From NCBI RefSeq assembly GCF_040654195.1, contig NZ_JBFAHM010000001.1, positions 186,001 to 250,000 of the forward strand: DNA of 64,000 bases. Direction: 5' to 3'. The translations under genes and the position numbers were made by a program. Of the stretch, positions 1-8,149 are shown piece after piece. Position 1 is the first letter of the stretch. Each line of letters begins with the position of its first letter. This stretch comes from Hamadaea sp013361475. Its GTDB lineage: Bacteria > Actinomycetota > Actinomycetes > Mycobacteriales > Micromonosporaceae. The notes under the pieces were generated by a model. The model did no database searches, was not told the DNA's origin, and was given only the letters and a program-made list of their open reading frames with translations.

Positions 1-264
1 GGTACGCACGCCGTCACGGCCGGAGCGGTCGGCGCGAGATTCGCCCGAGCGGGGGACTGTCTGATCAACGACGGGACGGAGGCCGAGCCCGTCCTGCGTC
101 TGGTGAGCTGCGGCGCCGGGGCGTATACCGTCCTCGCCCGCTTCGAGGGAGTGACCGACGCGGATCGGGTCTGCGCCCAGGTTCAGGGGTACGAGTACAA
201 CTACTCCTACGACAGCCCACTCGACACGGAGCTGGACTTCGTGTTGTGCCTCCGCCCGGTCTGA
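1..264 (+). CDS. C-terminal end of an LppU/SCO3897-like exported protein (partial)
   Basis: The window opens inside this gene; 87 codons remain before the TGA. The visible part has four cysteines (about residues 20, 37, 58 and 83) in a pattern GDCL...VSCGAGAYTVLARF...VCAQV...LDFVLCL. This matches the small extracellular C-terminal domain of actinobacterial LppU/SCO3897-type membrane or lipoproteins, in which the cysteines probably pair as disulfides. The N-terminal membrane part lies outside the window. Function is unknown in the family. The domain call rests on motif recognition only. Confidence 0.6.
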   Translation, partial: GTHAVTAGAVGARFARAGDCLINDGTEAEPVLRLVSCGAGAYTVLARFEGVTDADRVCAQVQGYEYNYSYDSPLDTELDFVLCLRPV

Positions 265-319
265 CGTCGCTCGGCGCTGGACGCCACGAAAGCCGCGAAC
301 GCCGGGGACGGGCTTGGCA

Positions 320-377
320 CGTTATCCGGCATAACGCGGTGTCCGCGTCACGCAAAGCCGCGCTATCCCGGATAACG
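320..377. repeat. Inverted repeat CGTTATCCGG / CCGGATAACG
   Basis: A perfect 10-bp inverted repeat (320-329 and 368-377) lies in the gap before the DoxX-like gene, with a further CATAACGCGG at about 330-339. Related TTATCCGG and GATAACGCGG words recur upstream of the next gene at about 973 and 1041. It may be an operator or an mRNA hairpin. No known regulator motif was recognised. Confidence 0.4.
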
Positions 378-457
378 CGAGCGAGCAGCCGGAACAGCGC
401 AAGCCGGCAAGGGCGAGAAGCCGCGCGCGACTGCCCGAATTGGGGCAAGATAGCACC

Positions 458-925
458 ATGGCACCCGTACGCGGCATCGCCCGAGCCCTGCTGGGCGGAG
501 TCTTCATCTTCTCCGGCGCGAAGGCGGTCTTGCGGCCGGAGCGCTTCGTGCAGCGGGCTCGCCCGGTGACCGACCGGGTGACGCCGCTGCTCAACAAGGT
601 CGACGAGCGCATTCCCGCCAGTGCGGAGACGCTCGTCCGGGTCAACGGCGCCGCGCAGGTGACCGGCGGCCTCCTGCTGGCCTCGGGCACCGCCCCTCGG
701 CCGGCCGCGGCGCTGCTCGCCGGGACGTTGATCCCGACGACGGTGGCCGCTCATCCGTTCTGGGCGGCTCAGACCAAGGCCCAGTACGACACGGACGTCG
801 TGCAGTTCGCGAAGAACCTGGCGATCTTCGGCGGCCTGCTGTTGGCCGCGGTCGACACCGCCGGGTCGCCCAGCGTCGGCTGGCGGGTCCGGCACTATTT
901 GGACAGCCGCAGGTCCGACGACTGA
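458..925 (+). CDS. DoxX-family membrane protein
   Basis: A 155-residue protein with about four hydrophobic segments. The N-terminal pattern RALLGGVFIFSGAKAVLRPE and the later AAQVTGGLLLASG and FAKNLAIFGGLLL segments are typical of the DoxX family, small integral membrane proteins often tied to redox or detoxification functions. The ATG at 458 is preferred over an in-frame TTG at 440, because it begins directly at the hydrophobic N-terminus. The gene stands alone, with a gap before the downstream glycosyltransferase. Its substrate is unknown. Confidence 0.8.
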   Translation: MAPVRGIARALLGGVFIFSGAKAVLRPERFVQRARPVTDRVTPLLNKVDERIPASAETLVRVNGAAQVTGGLLLASGTAPRPAAALLAGTLIPTTVAAHPFWAAQTKAQYDTDVVQFAKNLAIFGGLLLAAVDTAGSPSVGWRVRHYLDSRRSDD

Positions 926-1060
926 GGGGCACGACAAGGCCGCCATAACCATCGATGAGTGGCGGGAATCACCTTATCCGGCCAGGCCCCGTTAACCAGC
1001 TAGAAATGTCGCTAAACGGCGTGGGATCGGACACAGGCTGATAACGCGGGAGGTACGGGA

Positions 1061-2659
1061 GTGGCTCGGGGTTTTAGGCTGCTCTACGGACCTGGGAAGA
1101 ACGTGCCATCACCGGACGGGAGAGCCGCCGCCATGCCTACCGGCCTGCGCGACCGCCTCCGCCTGTTCCAGGGCCACCGGAGCTTGATCCCGGACCGCCG
1201 GAGTCTTTCGGCGCGCCATGTCACGGGGACGCTCGTTCGACTCGGCATCGTCGCCGCCGTCTGGGTGGCGGCCTGGTACGCGGTGCAAGAGTTCGGACGG
1301 CCGTATGTGTTCTTCGATCTGAAGATCTATCACGGCGCGGTGGCCTTCTGGGCCGACGGCGGAAGCCTGTACGACTACCTCGACCCCGACGTGCCGCTCG
1401 GCTTCACGTATCCGCCGTTCGCGGCGCTCGTGATGCTGCCCATGGGTTACCTGCCCATGCTGGACGCGGCCTGGGTCAACGTGGGCGCCAGCCTGCTCGT
1501 GCTGACCGCGGTCATGGCCGCGTTGCTGGCCCCGATCGCCGAACGCTGCGGTTGGAAGCACCGCTGGTTCGCCGTGGCGCTCGCGGTGCCGATCGCGGCC
1601 GCGCTGGAACCGATGCGGGAGACCTTCGGCTACGGCCAGGTCAACATCCTGCTCTTCGGTTTGATCATCGCCGACCTCGTCGCGCTGCGCTGGATCAGCC
1701 GGCCGAAGGACACCTCCGGCCGTTCGCCGCTCGTGCGGCGCTTCCTGAGCGGCAAGTGGGCCGGCGTCGGCATCGGCCTGGCCGCCGCGATCAAGCTGAC
1801 GCCCGCGCTGTTCATCGTCTACCTGCTGATCAGCCGGCAGTGGCGGGCGGCGTGGACGGCGATCGGCACGCTCGTCGGCGTCACCGCCGTCGGCTTCCTG
1901 TTCGCCCGCACGGAGTCGGTGGCGTACTGGACTCGGGTGATCTTCGAGACGAACCGGGTCGGTCAGGCTGACCAGACGCCGAACGCGTCGTTGGCCGGGC
2001 TGCTGGCCCGCCTCTACGACCAGTTCACCGCGCCGTCCCTGCTGTGGATCACGTTTACGCTGGTCATCCTGGTCGTCGGGCTGTCCCGGGCGACGCACGC
2101 GCACGGCGAGGGCGACGAGCTGACCGCGTTCACTCTGATCGGCCTGACCGCCAATGTGGTCAGCCCCATCTCGTGGACGCACCACCTGGTCTTCGTGATC
2201 CCGGCGATCGTCGTGCTCGGGGACGCCGCGCTGCGCCGCCGCGCCGCCAGCCGCGGGATGAAACGCCGCAACGGCTTCTCCCCGTCCGGCCTGGTCACGA
2301 CCCGGCTCCGCGAACCCATCTGGTTCCCGACCATGGTCGGCTTCCGGCACGCGGCCGCCGCCCTCGGGCTCTTCGTGCTGTTCCTGGTCTCGCCGATCTG
2401 GCCGTACGAGCACCAGCTCCCGGCCGTCTCGCACTATGCCGACGGGATGATCGGCGTACTCGCCGAGAACTCGTTCACGATCGCGCTGATCGTGCTGGTC
2501 GCGGCGCTGCCGTGGCGTCCGGGCGCGGAACCGGTCTACCCGGGCGAGACGCTCGCGGTGCCCACGTCTCGCCGGCCGGTCACGCTCGCGGTCCGTCCCG
2601 CTCAGGTCGAAGGGGTACGCCAGGAGCCGGTTCCGGCGCATGCCGACGACCACGCATAA
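1061..2659 (+). CDS. GT87-family polyprenol-phosphate-dependent mannosyltransferase-like membrane protein
   Basis: A 532-residue polytopic protein of the GT87/DUF2029 family (GT-C fold), whose members add mannose or arabinose to lipid-linked glycans on the outer face of the membrane using polyprenyl-phosphate sugars. The first extracytoplasmic loop carries the family signature around DLKIYHGAVAFWADGGSLYDY followed by FTYPPFAALVMLP; its aspartate is the likely catalytic base. About ten membrane segments follow, including the 'AAIKLTPALFIVYLL' segment typical of the family. GTG at 1061 is chosen because GGGAGG lies seven bases upstream; ATG at 1133 is an alternative. One of three GT87-like genes here. 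Confidence 0.85.
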   Translation: MARGFRLLYGPGKNVPSPDGRAAAMPTGLRDRLRLFQGHRSLIPDRRSLSARHVTGTLVRLGIVAAVWVAAWYAVQEFGRPYVFFDLKIYHGAVAFWADGGSLYDYLDPDVPLGFTYPPFAALVMLPMGYLPMLDAAWVNVGASLLVLTAVMAALLAPIAERCGWKHRWFAVALAVPIAAALEPMRETFGYGQVNILLFGLIIADLVALRWISRPKDTSGRSPLVRRFLSGKWAGVGIGLAAAIKLTPALFIVYLLISRQWRAAWTAIGTLVGVTAVGFLFARTESVAYWTRVIFETNRVGQADQTPNASLAGLLARLYDQFTAPSLLWITFTLVILVVGLSRATHAHGEGDELTAFTLIGLTANVVSPISWTHHLVFVIPAIVVLGDAALRRRAASRGMKRRNGFSPSGLVTTRLREPIWFPTMVGFRHAAAALGLFVLFLVSPIWPYEHQLPAVSHYADGMIGVLAENSFTIALIVLVAALPWRPGAEPVYPGETLAVPTSRRPVTLAVRPAQVEGVRQEPVPAHADDHA

Positions 2660-2690
2660 GGCCCGGCCGACGGCCCGATAGGCTCAGTAC

Positions 2691-3647
2691 GTGGACAAGC
2701 CGCCTCAGTTGACGCACGTGGACGCCGCCGGGTCGGCGCGCATGGTCGACGTCTCCGCCAAGGAGATCTCGGTCCGGAGCGCCACCGCGGCGGGCCACGT
2801 GCGGACGACCCCGGAGGTGCTGGCCCTGCTGAGCCAGGGCGGTCTGCCGAAGGGCGACGCGCTGGGGGTCGCCCGGCTGGCCGGGATCATGGCCGCGAAG
2901 CGTACGCCGGACCTGGTCCCGCTGTGCCATCCGATCGCGATTCACGGCGTCGCCGTCGAGCTGACTCCGGGAGACGACCGCGTCGAGATCACCGCCACGG
3001 TGCGTACCGCCGACCGCACGGGCGTCGAGATGGAGGCGCTGACCTGTGTCGCCACGGCCGGCTTGGCGCTCATCGACATGATCAAGGCCGTGGATCCGGG
3101 CGCGAGCATCGAGAACGTCCGCGTCCTGCGCAAGGAGGGCGGCAAGACCGGGCTGTGGAGCCGGGAGCAGCCGCTGGCCGGGGTGTCCGCGACCGTGGTC
3201 GTCGCCTCGACACGGGCCGCCACCGGGGTGTACGCCGACCGCAGCGGCCCGATCCTCACCGACGGACTCCGGGAGCTGGGCGCTCAGGTGCCCGATCCCA
3301 TCGTCGTGGCCGACGGCGAGCCGTTGCGTACGGCGCTCGTCGAAGCCCTCGCCGCTCAGCCGGACGTCATCGTGACCAGCGGCGGCACCGGCATCTCGCC
3401 GACCGATCGCACTCCGGAGATCACCCGGGAGCTGGTCGACCGCGAGGTCCCGGGGCTGGCCCAAGCCGTACGCACCAATCCGGCGGTGCCGACGGCCGCA
3501 CTGTCCCGGGGGATCGCCGGCGTCGCCGGGCGGACCCTCGTGGTGAACCTGCCCGGCTCCACCGGTGGGGCCAAAGACGGCCTAGCCGTGCTCGGCCGGG
3601 TGCTGCGCCATGCCGTCGACCAGATCCAGGGAGGTGACCACGGGTGA
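2691..3647 (+). CDS. moaCB: Bifunctional MoaC/MoaB(MogA) molybdenum cofactor protein
   Basis: A 318-residue fusion. Residues about 1-160 are MoaC (cyclic pyranopterin monophosphate synthase), with the signatures MVDVSAKEISVRSA, KGDALGVARLAGIMAAKRTPDLVPLCHP and TGVEMEALTCV. Residues about 162-315 are a MoaB/MogA molybdopterin adenylyltransferase domain, with VTSGGTGISPTDRTPE and LPGSTGGAKDGL. The protein thus combines the second step of cofactor synthesis with the adenylylation that precedes metal insertion. It begins with GTG and overlaps moeA by four bases (GTGA), so the two are translationally coupled. Such fusions are known in Actinobacteria. Confidence 0.93.
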   Translation: MDKPPQLTHVDAAGSARMVDVSAKEISVRSATAAGHVRTTPEVLALLSQGGLPKGDALGVARLAGIMAAKRTPDLVPLCHPIAIHGVAVELTPGDDRVEITATVRTADRTGVEMEALTCVATAGLALIDMIKAVDPGASIENVRVLRKEGGKTGLWSREQPLAGVSATVVVASTRAATGVYADRSGPILTDGLRELGAQVPDPIVVADGEPLRTALVEALAAQPDVIVTSGGTGISPTDRTPEITRELVDREVPGLAQAVRTNPAVPTAALSRGIAGVAGRTLVVNLPGSTGGAKDGLAVLGRVLRHAVDQIQGGDHG

Positions 3648-4822
3648 CTGCGCTTCCCGTCGACTGGGCATCCGCCCGGCGTACCGTCTATGCCCGCGCC
3701 GCCGCCCGGTCGGCCCCCGTCGCCGAGGTCGGCCTGGCCGACGCCGACGGGCTGACGCTGGCCGAGCCGCTCGTCGCGCGTACCCCTTTGCCGGCCTTCA
3801 CCACCGCGAGCGTCGACGGCTGGGTGCTGCGCGGCGAGGGTCCGTGGCGCTTGGTGGGCCGGGTGCTCGCCGGGCAGCGTGCCCCGGAACTGGCCACGGA
3901 CGGCACCGCGATGGAGATCGCGACCGGCGCAATGGTGCCGGTCGGCTCGACCTCGATCCTGCGCCTGGAGCACGGTGAGCTGCGCGAGGACGTCGTGAGC
4001 GGGACCCCGAAGGCCGAGCCCGAGTGGCGCGTGCCGGGGGAGGAGTGCGCGCAGGGTGACGAGCTGCTGCCCGCCGGTACGCCGATCACCCCGGGCGTGG
4101 TCGGGCTGGCCGCCAGCTGCGGGTACGACACGTTGCTGACCCGGCGGGCTCCGCGCGCGGCGTTGCTGGTGTTCGGCGACGAACTGCTCGACGCGGGTCT
4201 GCCCGGCGACGGGCGAGTACGCGACGCGCTCGGCCCCTCGCTCCCCGCCGCGCTGCGGCGGCTCGGCGCCCACCTCGACGGCTTCACCCGGGTCCCCGAC
4301 ACGTTGGCGGCGCATGTGGACGGTCTCCGCCGCGCGGTCGACGCGGGCAACGACCTGATCTGCACGACCGGCGGGACGATGCACGGCCCGGTCGACTACC
4401 TGCACGGCGCCCTGACCGAGCTCGGCGCGGAATACGTGGTCAACACCGTCGCCGTCCGGCCCGGGTTCCCGATGCTGGTCGCGCAGCTGCCCGGCGGCCA
4501 GTTCGTGGCCGGCCTCCCGGGCAATCCGCAGTCGGCGCTGGTGGCGTTGGTGTCCCTCGTCGTGCCGGTGCTGGCCGGGCTGACCGGGCGGCCGTTCCCG
4601 GCCCCGGCGCAGGCCGTGCTCGCCGAGGACGTTCCGGGACGCGGCGACTTCACCCACCTCGCCCTCGTACGCCAGGACCATCCCGGCGGCCCGGCGTACC
4701 CGGTGTCTCATGTGGGCTCCGCGATGCTCCGCGGATTGGCACAGTCCGCAGGTTTCGCCGTCGTGCCGCCCGGGGAAAGCGGCCGCCGTGGCGACCAGGT
4801 CGAGCTGGTGGAGCTGCCGTGA
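3644..4822 (+). CDS. moeA: Molybdopterin molybdotransferase MoeA
   Basis: A 392-residue MoeA-family protein that inserts molybdate into adenylylated molybdopterin. The N-terminal part shows AFTTASVDGWVLRG, corresponding to the family's 'DGYA' region, then MEIATGAMVPVGSTSILRLE. The central MoCF-binding domain shows ICTTGGTMHGPVDYL and LPGNPQSALVAL, where the usual SGG(V/T)SxGxxD becomes TGGTMHGPVDY. The start GTG overlaps the moaCB stop and the end overlaps moaE, each by four bases, forming one tight operon. The family's second domain is rather compact, so it could be a divergent MoeA. Confidence 0.88.
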   Translation: MTALPVDWASARRTVYARAAARSAPVAEVGLADADGLTLAEPLVARTPLPAFTTASVDGWVLRGEGPWRLVGRVLAGQRAPELATDGTAMEIATGAMVPVGSTSILRLEHGELREDVVSGTPKAEPEWRVPGEECAQGDELLPAGTPITPGVVGLAASCGYDTLLTRRAPRAALLVFGDELLDAGLPGDGRVRDALGPSLPAALRRLGAHLDGFTRVPDTLAAHVDGLRRAVDAGNDLICTTGGTMHGPVDYLHGALTELGAEYVVNTVAVRPGFPMLVAQLPGGQFVAGLPGNPQSALVALVSLVVPVLAGLTGRPFPAPAQAVLAEDVPGRGDFTHLALVRQDHPGGPAYPVSHVGSAMLRGLAQSAGFAVVPPGESGRRGDQVELVELP

Positions 4823-5235
4823 TCAGGCTCATCGCCGTGAGCGACAGCCCGTTGAGCATCGCCGAGCACGAGGCGGCGGTCGCCGATCCGCGGGCCGGCG
4901 CTGTCGTGTCCTTCGTCGGCGTCGTCCGCGATCACGACCATGGCAGAGCCGTGGTACGACTCGATTACGAAGGCCATCCGTCCGCTGAGGACGTCCTGCG
5001 CGAGGTGGCCGAGGAGATCGCCGCGGATCCGGAGGTCATCGCCGTCGCGGTGTCCCACCGGATCGGCCCGCTCGAGATCGGGGACGTGGCACTGGCCGCC
5101 GCCGTCGCCACGGCGCATCGGGCCGCCGCGTTCGCGGCGTGCGCCCGGCTGGTCGACCGAGTGAAGGAGAAGCTTCCCATCTGGAAGCACCAGGTCTTCA
5201 CTGACGGTTCGGACGAGTGGGTCAACTGTCCGTAG
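4819..5235 (+). CDS. moaE: Molybdopterin synthase catalytic subunit MoaE
   Basis: A 138-residue MoaE, the large subunit of molybdopterin synthase, which receives sulfur from thiocarboxylated MoaD to make the dithiolene. Visible signatures are AGAVVSFVGVVRDHDHG, VAVSHRIGPLEIGDVA and the C-terminal VKEKLPIWKHQ, which carries the catalytic lysines (about K116/K118 and K123). GTG at 4819 overlaps the moeA stop (GTGA). No moaD or moaA is visible, so the rest of the pathway must lie elsewhere. Confidence 0.95.
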   Translation: MIRLIAVSDSPLSIAEHEAAVADPRAGAVVSFVGVVRDHDHGRAVVRLDYEGHPSAEDVLREVAEEIAADPEVIAVAVSHRIGPLEIGDVALAAAVATAHRAAAFAACARLVDRVKEKLPIWKHQVFTDGSDEWVNCP

Positions 5236-5250
5236 GTCAACCGACCGGTC

Positions 5251-5265
5251 ACTACTCTGCGTCAT
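5251..5265. promoter_or_regulatory. Possible BldD-box-like palindrome
   Basis: The 15-mer ACTACTCTGCGTCAT matches the BldD operator pattern NTNACNCWGNGTNAN at all fixed positions except the second. BldD is the c-di-GMP-responsive developmental repressor of sporulating actinomycetes and controls several GGDEF/EAL genes in Streptomyces. The site lies in the unusually A+T-rich leader of the GGDEF-EAL gene at 5580, about 315 bases from its start. Distance and single-site matching make this tentative. Confidence 0.3.
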
Positions 5266-5479
5266 TACAGTTACGCGTGTTGAGCGTACCGAGGCGCGCG
5301 TTGCACGATGAAAGATGCACAGCGCGTGATGATCAACTCACATATGGTGATATTTCGGACTATCCCTGCCTAATTTGGGCTTCACCCCTTTTCCCGAGAA
5401 CTGCCGGAGAATACAGTCGCTTCAACAGCAAGACAAGAGCGACGCGAAGTAGCAGTTACTCATAGCGGAGGTGAACCCG

Positions 5480-5524
5480 ATGTTCCGGACCAAGAAGAAC
5501 ATGCGCGGCTTCGACTGGGGCTGA
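5480..5524 (+). CDS. Micro-ORF encoding a 14-residue peptide (MFRTKKNMRGFDWG)
   Basis: An ATG at 5480 is preceded by a strong Shine-Dalgarno sequence (GGAGG at 5467-5471, nine-base spacing) and followed by 13 sense codons and TGA. The peptide is basic at its N-terminus and ends GFDWG. It sits 55 bases before the GGDEF-EAL start, at the end of a 240-base A+T-richer stretch with no convincing gene. It may be a regulatory leader peptide, a tiny functional peptide, or a chance ORF. I do not recognise the family, and no modifying enzyme of a peptide-natural-product type is adjacent. Confidence 0.45.
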   Translation: MFRTKKNMRGFDWG

Positions 5525-5579
5525 TCCCCTGTTTTCAGTACGCTGGCCTCACCCATCCGCATCGGATTCGGAGACCAGC

Positions 5580-8093
5580 GTGACGCCCACCCCGACTCGC
5601 GAGACCGACTGGCGGCTCAGGCCGATCGTCGGTCTCCTGTCGTTTCTGGCGGCGATCAGCGTCTTCACCGCGGCCGCACATCTCAGCCCGGTCAGTCCGT
5701 TCGCCTGGCTGACCCTGGTGACCCTGATGGTCCTCATCGGACTGTCGAATCTGCTGACGCTGCGCATCCGCTCAAACTTCTTCGTCCACTGGACCGACGC
5801 CGCCACCTTGGTGGCCGCCGTCGCCCTCCCGGTCCCTTGGCTGATCGTTTTGGTGGCCGTCAGCGTGACGCTGGCCAAGATCATCCAGCGGAGGGAGCCG
5901 ATCAAGGCGATCTTCGCGGTGGCCAAGGAAACCCTCGTGGCCACCACGGCGGGGCTCATCCTCGCGTCGGCGGACATCGAGACGCTCACCACGACCAGCC
6001 AGCTCGCGAACTTCCCGCCGATTCAGACGGTGGGGCTCGCGTTCCTCGCCATGATCGTCATCGACGACCTGGTCTCGGTGCCGGTGATCGCGATCTCCAT
6101 GGGCATGCCGGTCCTCCAGATGTACCGCGAGAGCCTCAAGCGCCATCTGTCGTTGTCGGTGATCCGCTTCGGCATCGCCCTCGCCGCGCTCGTCCTCCTG
6201 CTCTGGGACTCCCGGCTGCTCATCGCCATTCCACCGCTCGTCCTGAGCCTGCACTTCATGCACATGAACCGGCTGCGGCAGCAGGCCGAGCGGGAGGCCT
6301 GGCAACGCCTGGCCCGGGCGACCGACGCCCTCAACGAAGTCGACCTCGACAAGGTCCTGCGCGCCGCCGTCGACACCGGCGTGAACATGTTCGGCGCGGC
6401 CTGGGTCGAGGTGGACTTCCGAGTCCCGGCCGAACTGGGCCAGGCGGCCGACGTGCGGCATGTGTTCGGCGACTCGTCCGGCATCCTTGAGGAGCGGCCC
6501 GACATCGCGGACTCGGAAGGCGAACCGACCGTGGTGGCGTTGGAGGGTCAACGCGACACCGAGGACGTCGGCGAACTCCGGTTGTATTTCGCCCGCCCGA
6601 CCATCCTCCCCGAGCGGGAGGGGTTCCTGCTGCGTACCTTCGCGGCGTCGCTGGCCACGGCGATCCGGAACGCGTCGGCGTACGGCCTGCTCATCAACGT
6701 CGCCGATCAGCACGCGCACGAGGCTCAGCACGATCCCCTGACCGGCCTCGCCAACCGCCGGTTCCTGGTGGAGGAGGGCAAGCAGGCCCTGGAACACCGC
6801 CCGACCACCGGCGCGATCGCCCTGCTGACCCTGGACATGGTGCAGTTCAAGGAGATCAACGACGGCCTCGGCTACACCGCCGGCGACGCCGTCCTGGTCG
6901 AGATCGGCCGGCGGATGCTCGCGACGGCCGGCGCCGACGCGATCGTAGCCCGGCAGGACGGCGACGAGTTCGCAGTGCTCTTCACCGCGCTGCCCACGCC
7001 GGCGCTCGCGATGCACCGGTCACGGGACATCCTGCAGCAGGTCGCCGAGGAGTACGAGGTGGACGGCGTACCGATCACCCTCGTTCCACGGGCCGGACTC
7101 GCGGTCGCTCCCGCCGACGGCGACATGACGGAATTGTTGCGGCGCGCCAGCCTCGCCCTCACCGAGGCCAAGCGGACCGGCCAGCGCATCGTGCCCTACT
7201 CGCGCAGCCTCGACATCACCGACCTGGATCGCCTGGAGCTGGGCGGCCAGATCTCCCGGGCCGTCGCCGCCAGCGAGTTCACCTTGGAGTTCCAGCCCAT
7301 CGTCGACCTCGCGACCGGCGAGATCGTCTCGGCCGAGGCGCTGGCCCGGTGGCATCACCCCGATCGGGGCAACCTCGATCCCCGCCGGTTCCTCGACGCG
7401 GTCGAACGCTCGGGGCAGCTGACTGCGTTCACCGAGGCGATCCTCGACCAGGCGCTGCAGGCGGCCGGGACGTGGGCCGCCGCCGGTCACCCGATCCCGG
7501 TCGCGGTCAACATCTCCCCGCGCAGCCTGCTCGACCGGCGCTTCCCCGCTCTGGTGGAGCAGTTGCTCGACGAGCGCGGCATGAGGTCGGAGTCGCTGGT
7601 CCTCGAACTGACCGAGTCGCTCACGTTGTCCTCGATGGAGATCGTCGACCAGGTGCTCGCCGGGCTCGGCCGGCTCGGTGTGGCCATCGCCCTGGACGAC
7701 TTCGGCACCGGATTCTCCTCGCTGAGCGCGCTGGCTCGCGTACCGGTCCGGGAACTCAAGATCGACCGCAGCTTCGTCACCGACATGGACGCCTCGGCGG
7801 AGGCGATGGCGGTCGTCCGGTCGACCATCGAACTCGGTCGCGCATTGGGACTGGCCGTGGTCGCCGAAGGCATCGAACGGGTCGACCAACGCCAGACGCT
7901 GTGGAACCTCGGATGCGGGCTCGGCCAGGGACACCTGTTCGCCCGGCCGTTGTCCCACCAGCGTTTCCTCGCCTCGCTCGGCAAGAGCGCGTTCGGCGAG
8001 GCGATGGAGGGCCGGCAAGCGCCCGTCGTCCGGCTACCCCGGACAGGTGAGCATTTCGGGTTGCGACGGCGGCCTCGGTCCAGCAACGAGTGA
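5580..8093 (+). CDS. Membrane GGDEF-EAL c-di-GMP signalling protein with degenerate GGDEF
   Basis: An 837-residue protein. Residues 1-220 hold about six membrane segments, about 240-370 form a GAF-like sensor region, and about 385-545 are GGDEF. The active-site motif reads D460-G-D-E-F464 instead of GGDEF, so cyclase activity is doubtful. About 570-815 are EAL, with intact E586-A-L, VNISPRS, LELTES, DDFGTG, KIDRSFV and VVAEGIE motifs, consistent with active phosphodiesterase. It may therefore degrade c-di-GMP, with the GGDEF domain sensing GTP. It starts with GTG at 5580, downstream of the micro-ORF at 5480 and a long leader. The gene is monocistronic. Confidence 0.93.
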   Translation: MTPTPTRETDWRLRPIVGLLSFLAAISVFTAAAHLSPVSPFAWLTLVTLMVLIGLSNLLTLRIRSNFFVHWTDAATLVAAVALPVPWLIVLVAVSVTLAKIIQRREPIKAIFAVAKETLVATTAGLILASADIETLTTTSQLANFPPIQTVGLAFLAMIVIDDLVSVPVIAISMGMPVLQMYRESLKRHLSLSVIRFGIALAALVLLLWDSRLLIAIPPLVLSLHFMHMNRLRQQAEREAWQRLARATDALNEVDLDKVLRAAVDTGVNMFGAAWVEVDFRVPAELGQAADVRHVFGDSSGILEERPDIADSEGEPTVVALEGQRDTEDVGELRLYFARPTILPEREGFLLRTFAASLATAIRNASAYGLLINVADQHAHEAQHDPLTGLANRRFLVEEGKQALEHRPTTGAIALLTLDMVQFKEINDGLGYTAGDAVLVEIGRRMLATAGADAIVARQDGDEFAVLFTALPTPALAMHRSRDILQQVAEEYEVDGVPITLVPRAGLAVAPADGDMTELLRRASLALTEAKRTGQRIVPYSRSLDITDLDRLELGGQISRAVAASEFTLEFQPIVDLATGEIVSAEALARWHHPDRGNLDPRRFLDAVERSGQLTAFTEAILDQALQAAGTWAAAGHPIPVAVNISPRSLLDRRFPALVEQLLDERGMRSESLVLELTESLTLSSMEIVDQVLAGLGRLGVAIALDDFGTGFSSLSALARVPVRELKIDRSFVTDMDASAEAMAVVRSTIELGRALGLAVVAEGIERVDQRQTLWNLGCGLGQGHLFARPLSHQRFLASLGKSAFGEAMEGRQAPVVRLPRTGEHFGLRRRPRSSNE

Positions 8094-8149
8094 CGGAGTC
8101 TACCGACGTCGAGTCGGGAATGTACTAAGTCGGTGATTCGCCCGAATTC

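Noticed and set aside
5217..5465. 82-codon open frame before the micro-ORF
   Set aside because: No ribosome binding site, A+T-rich non-coding composition and unlike any family; better explained as leader DNA.
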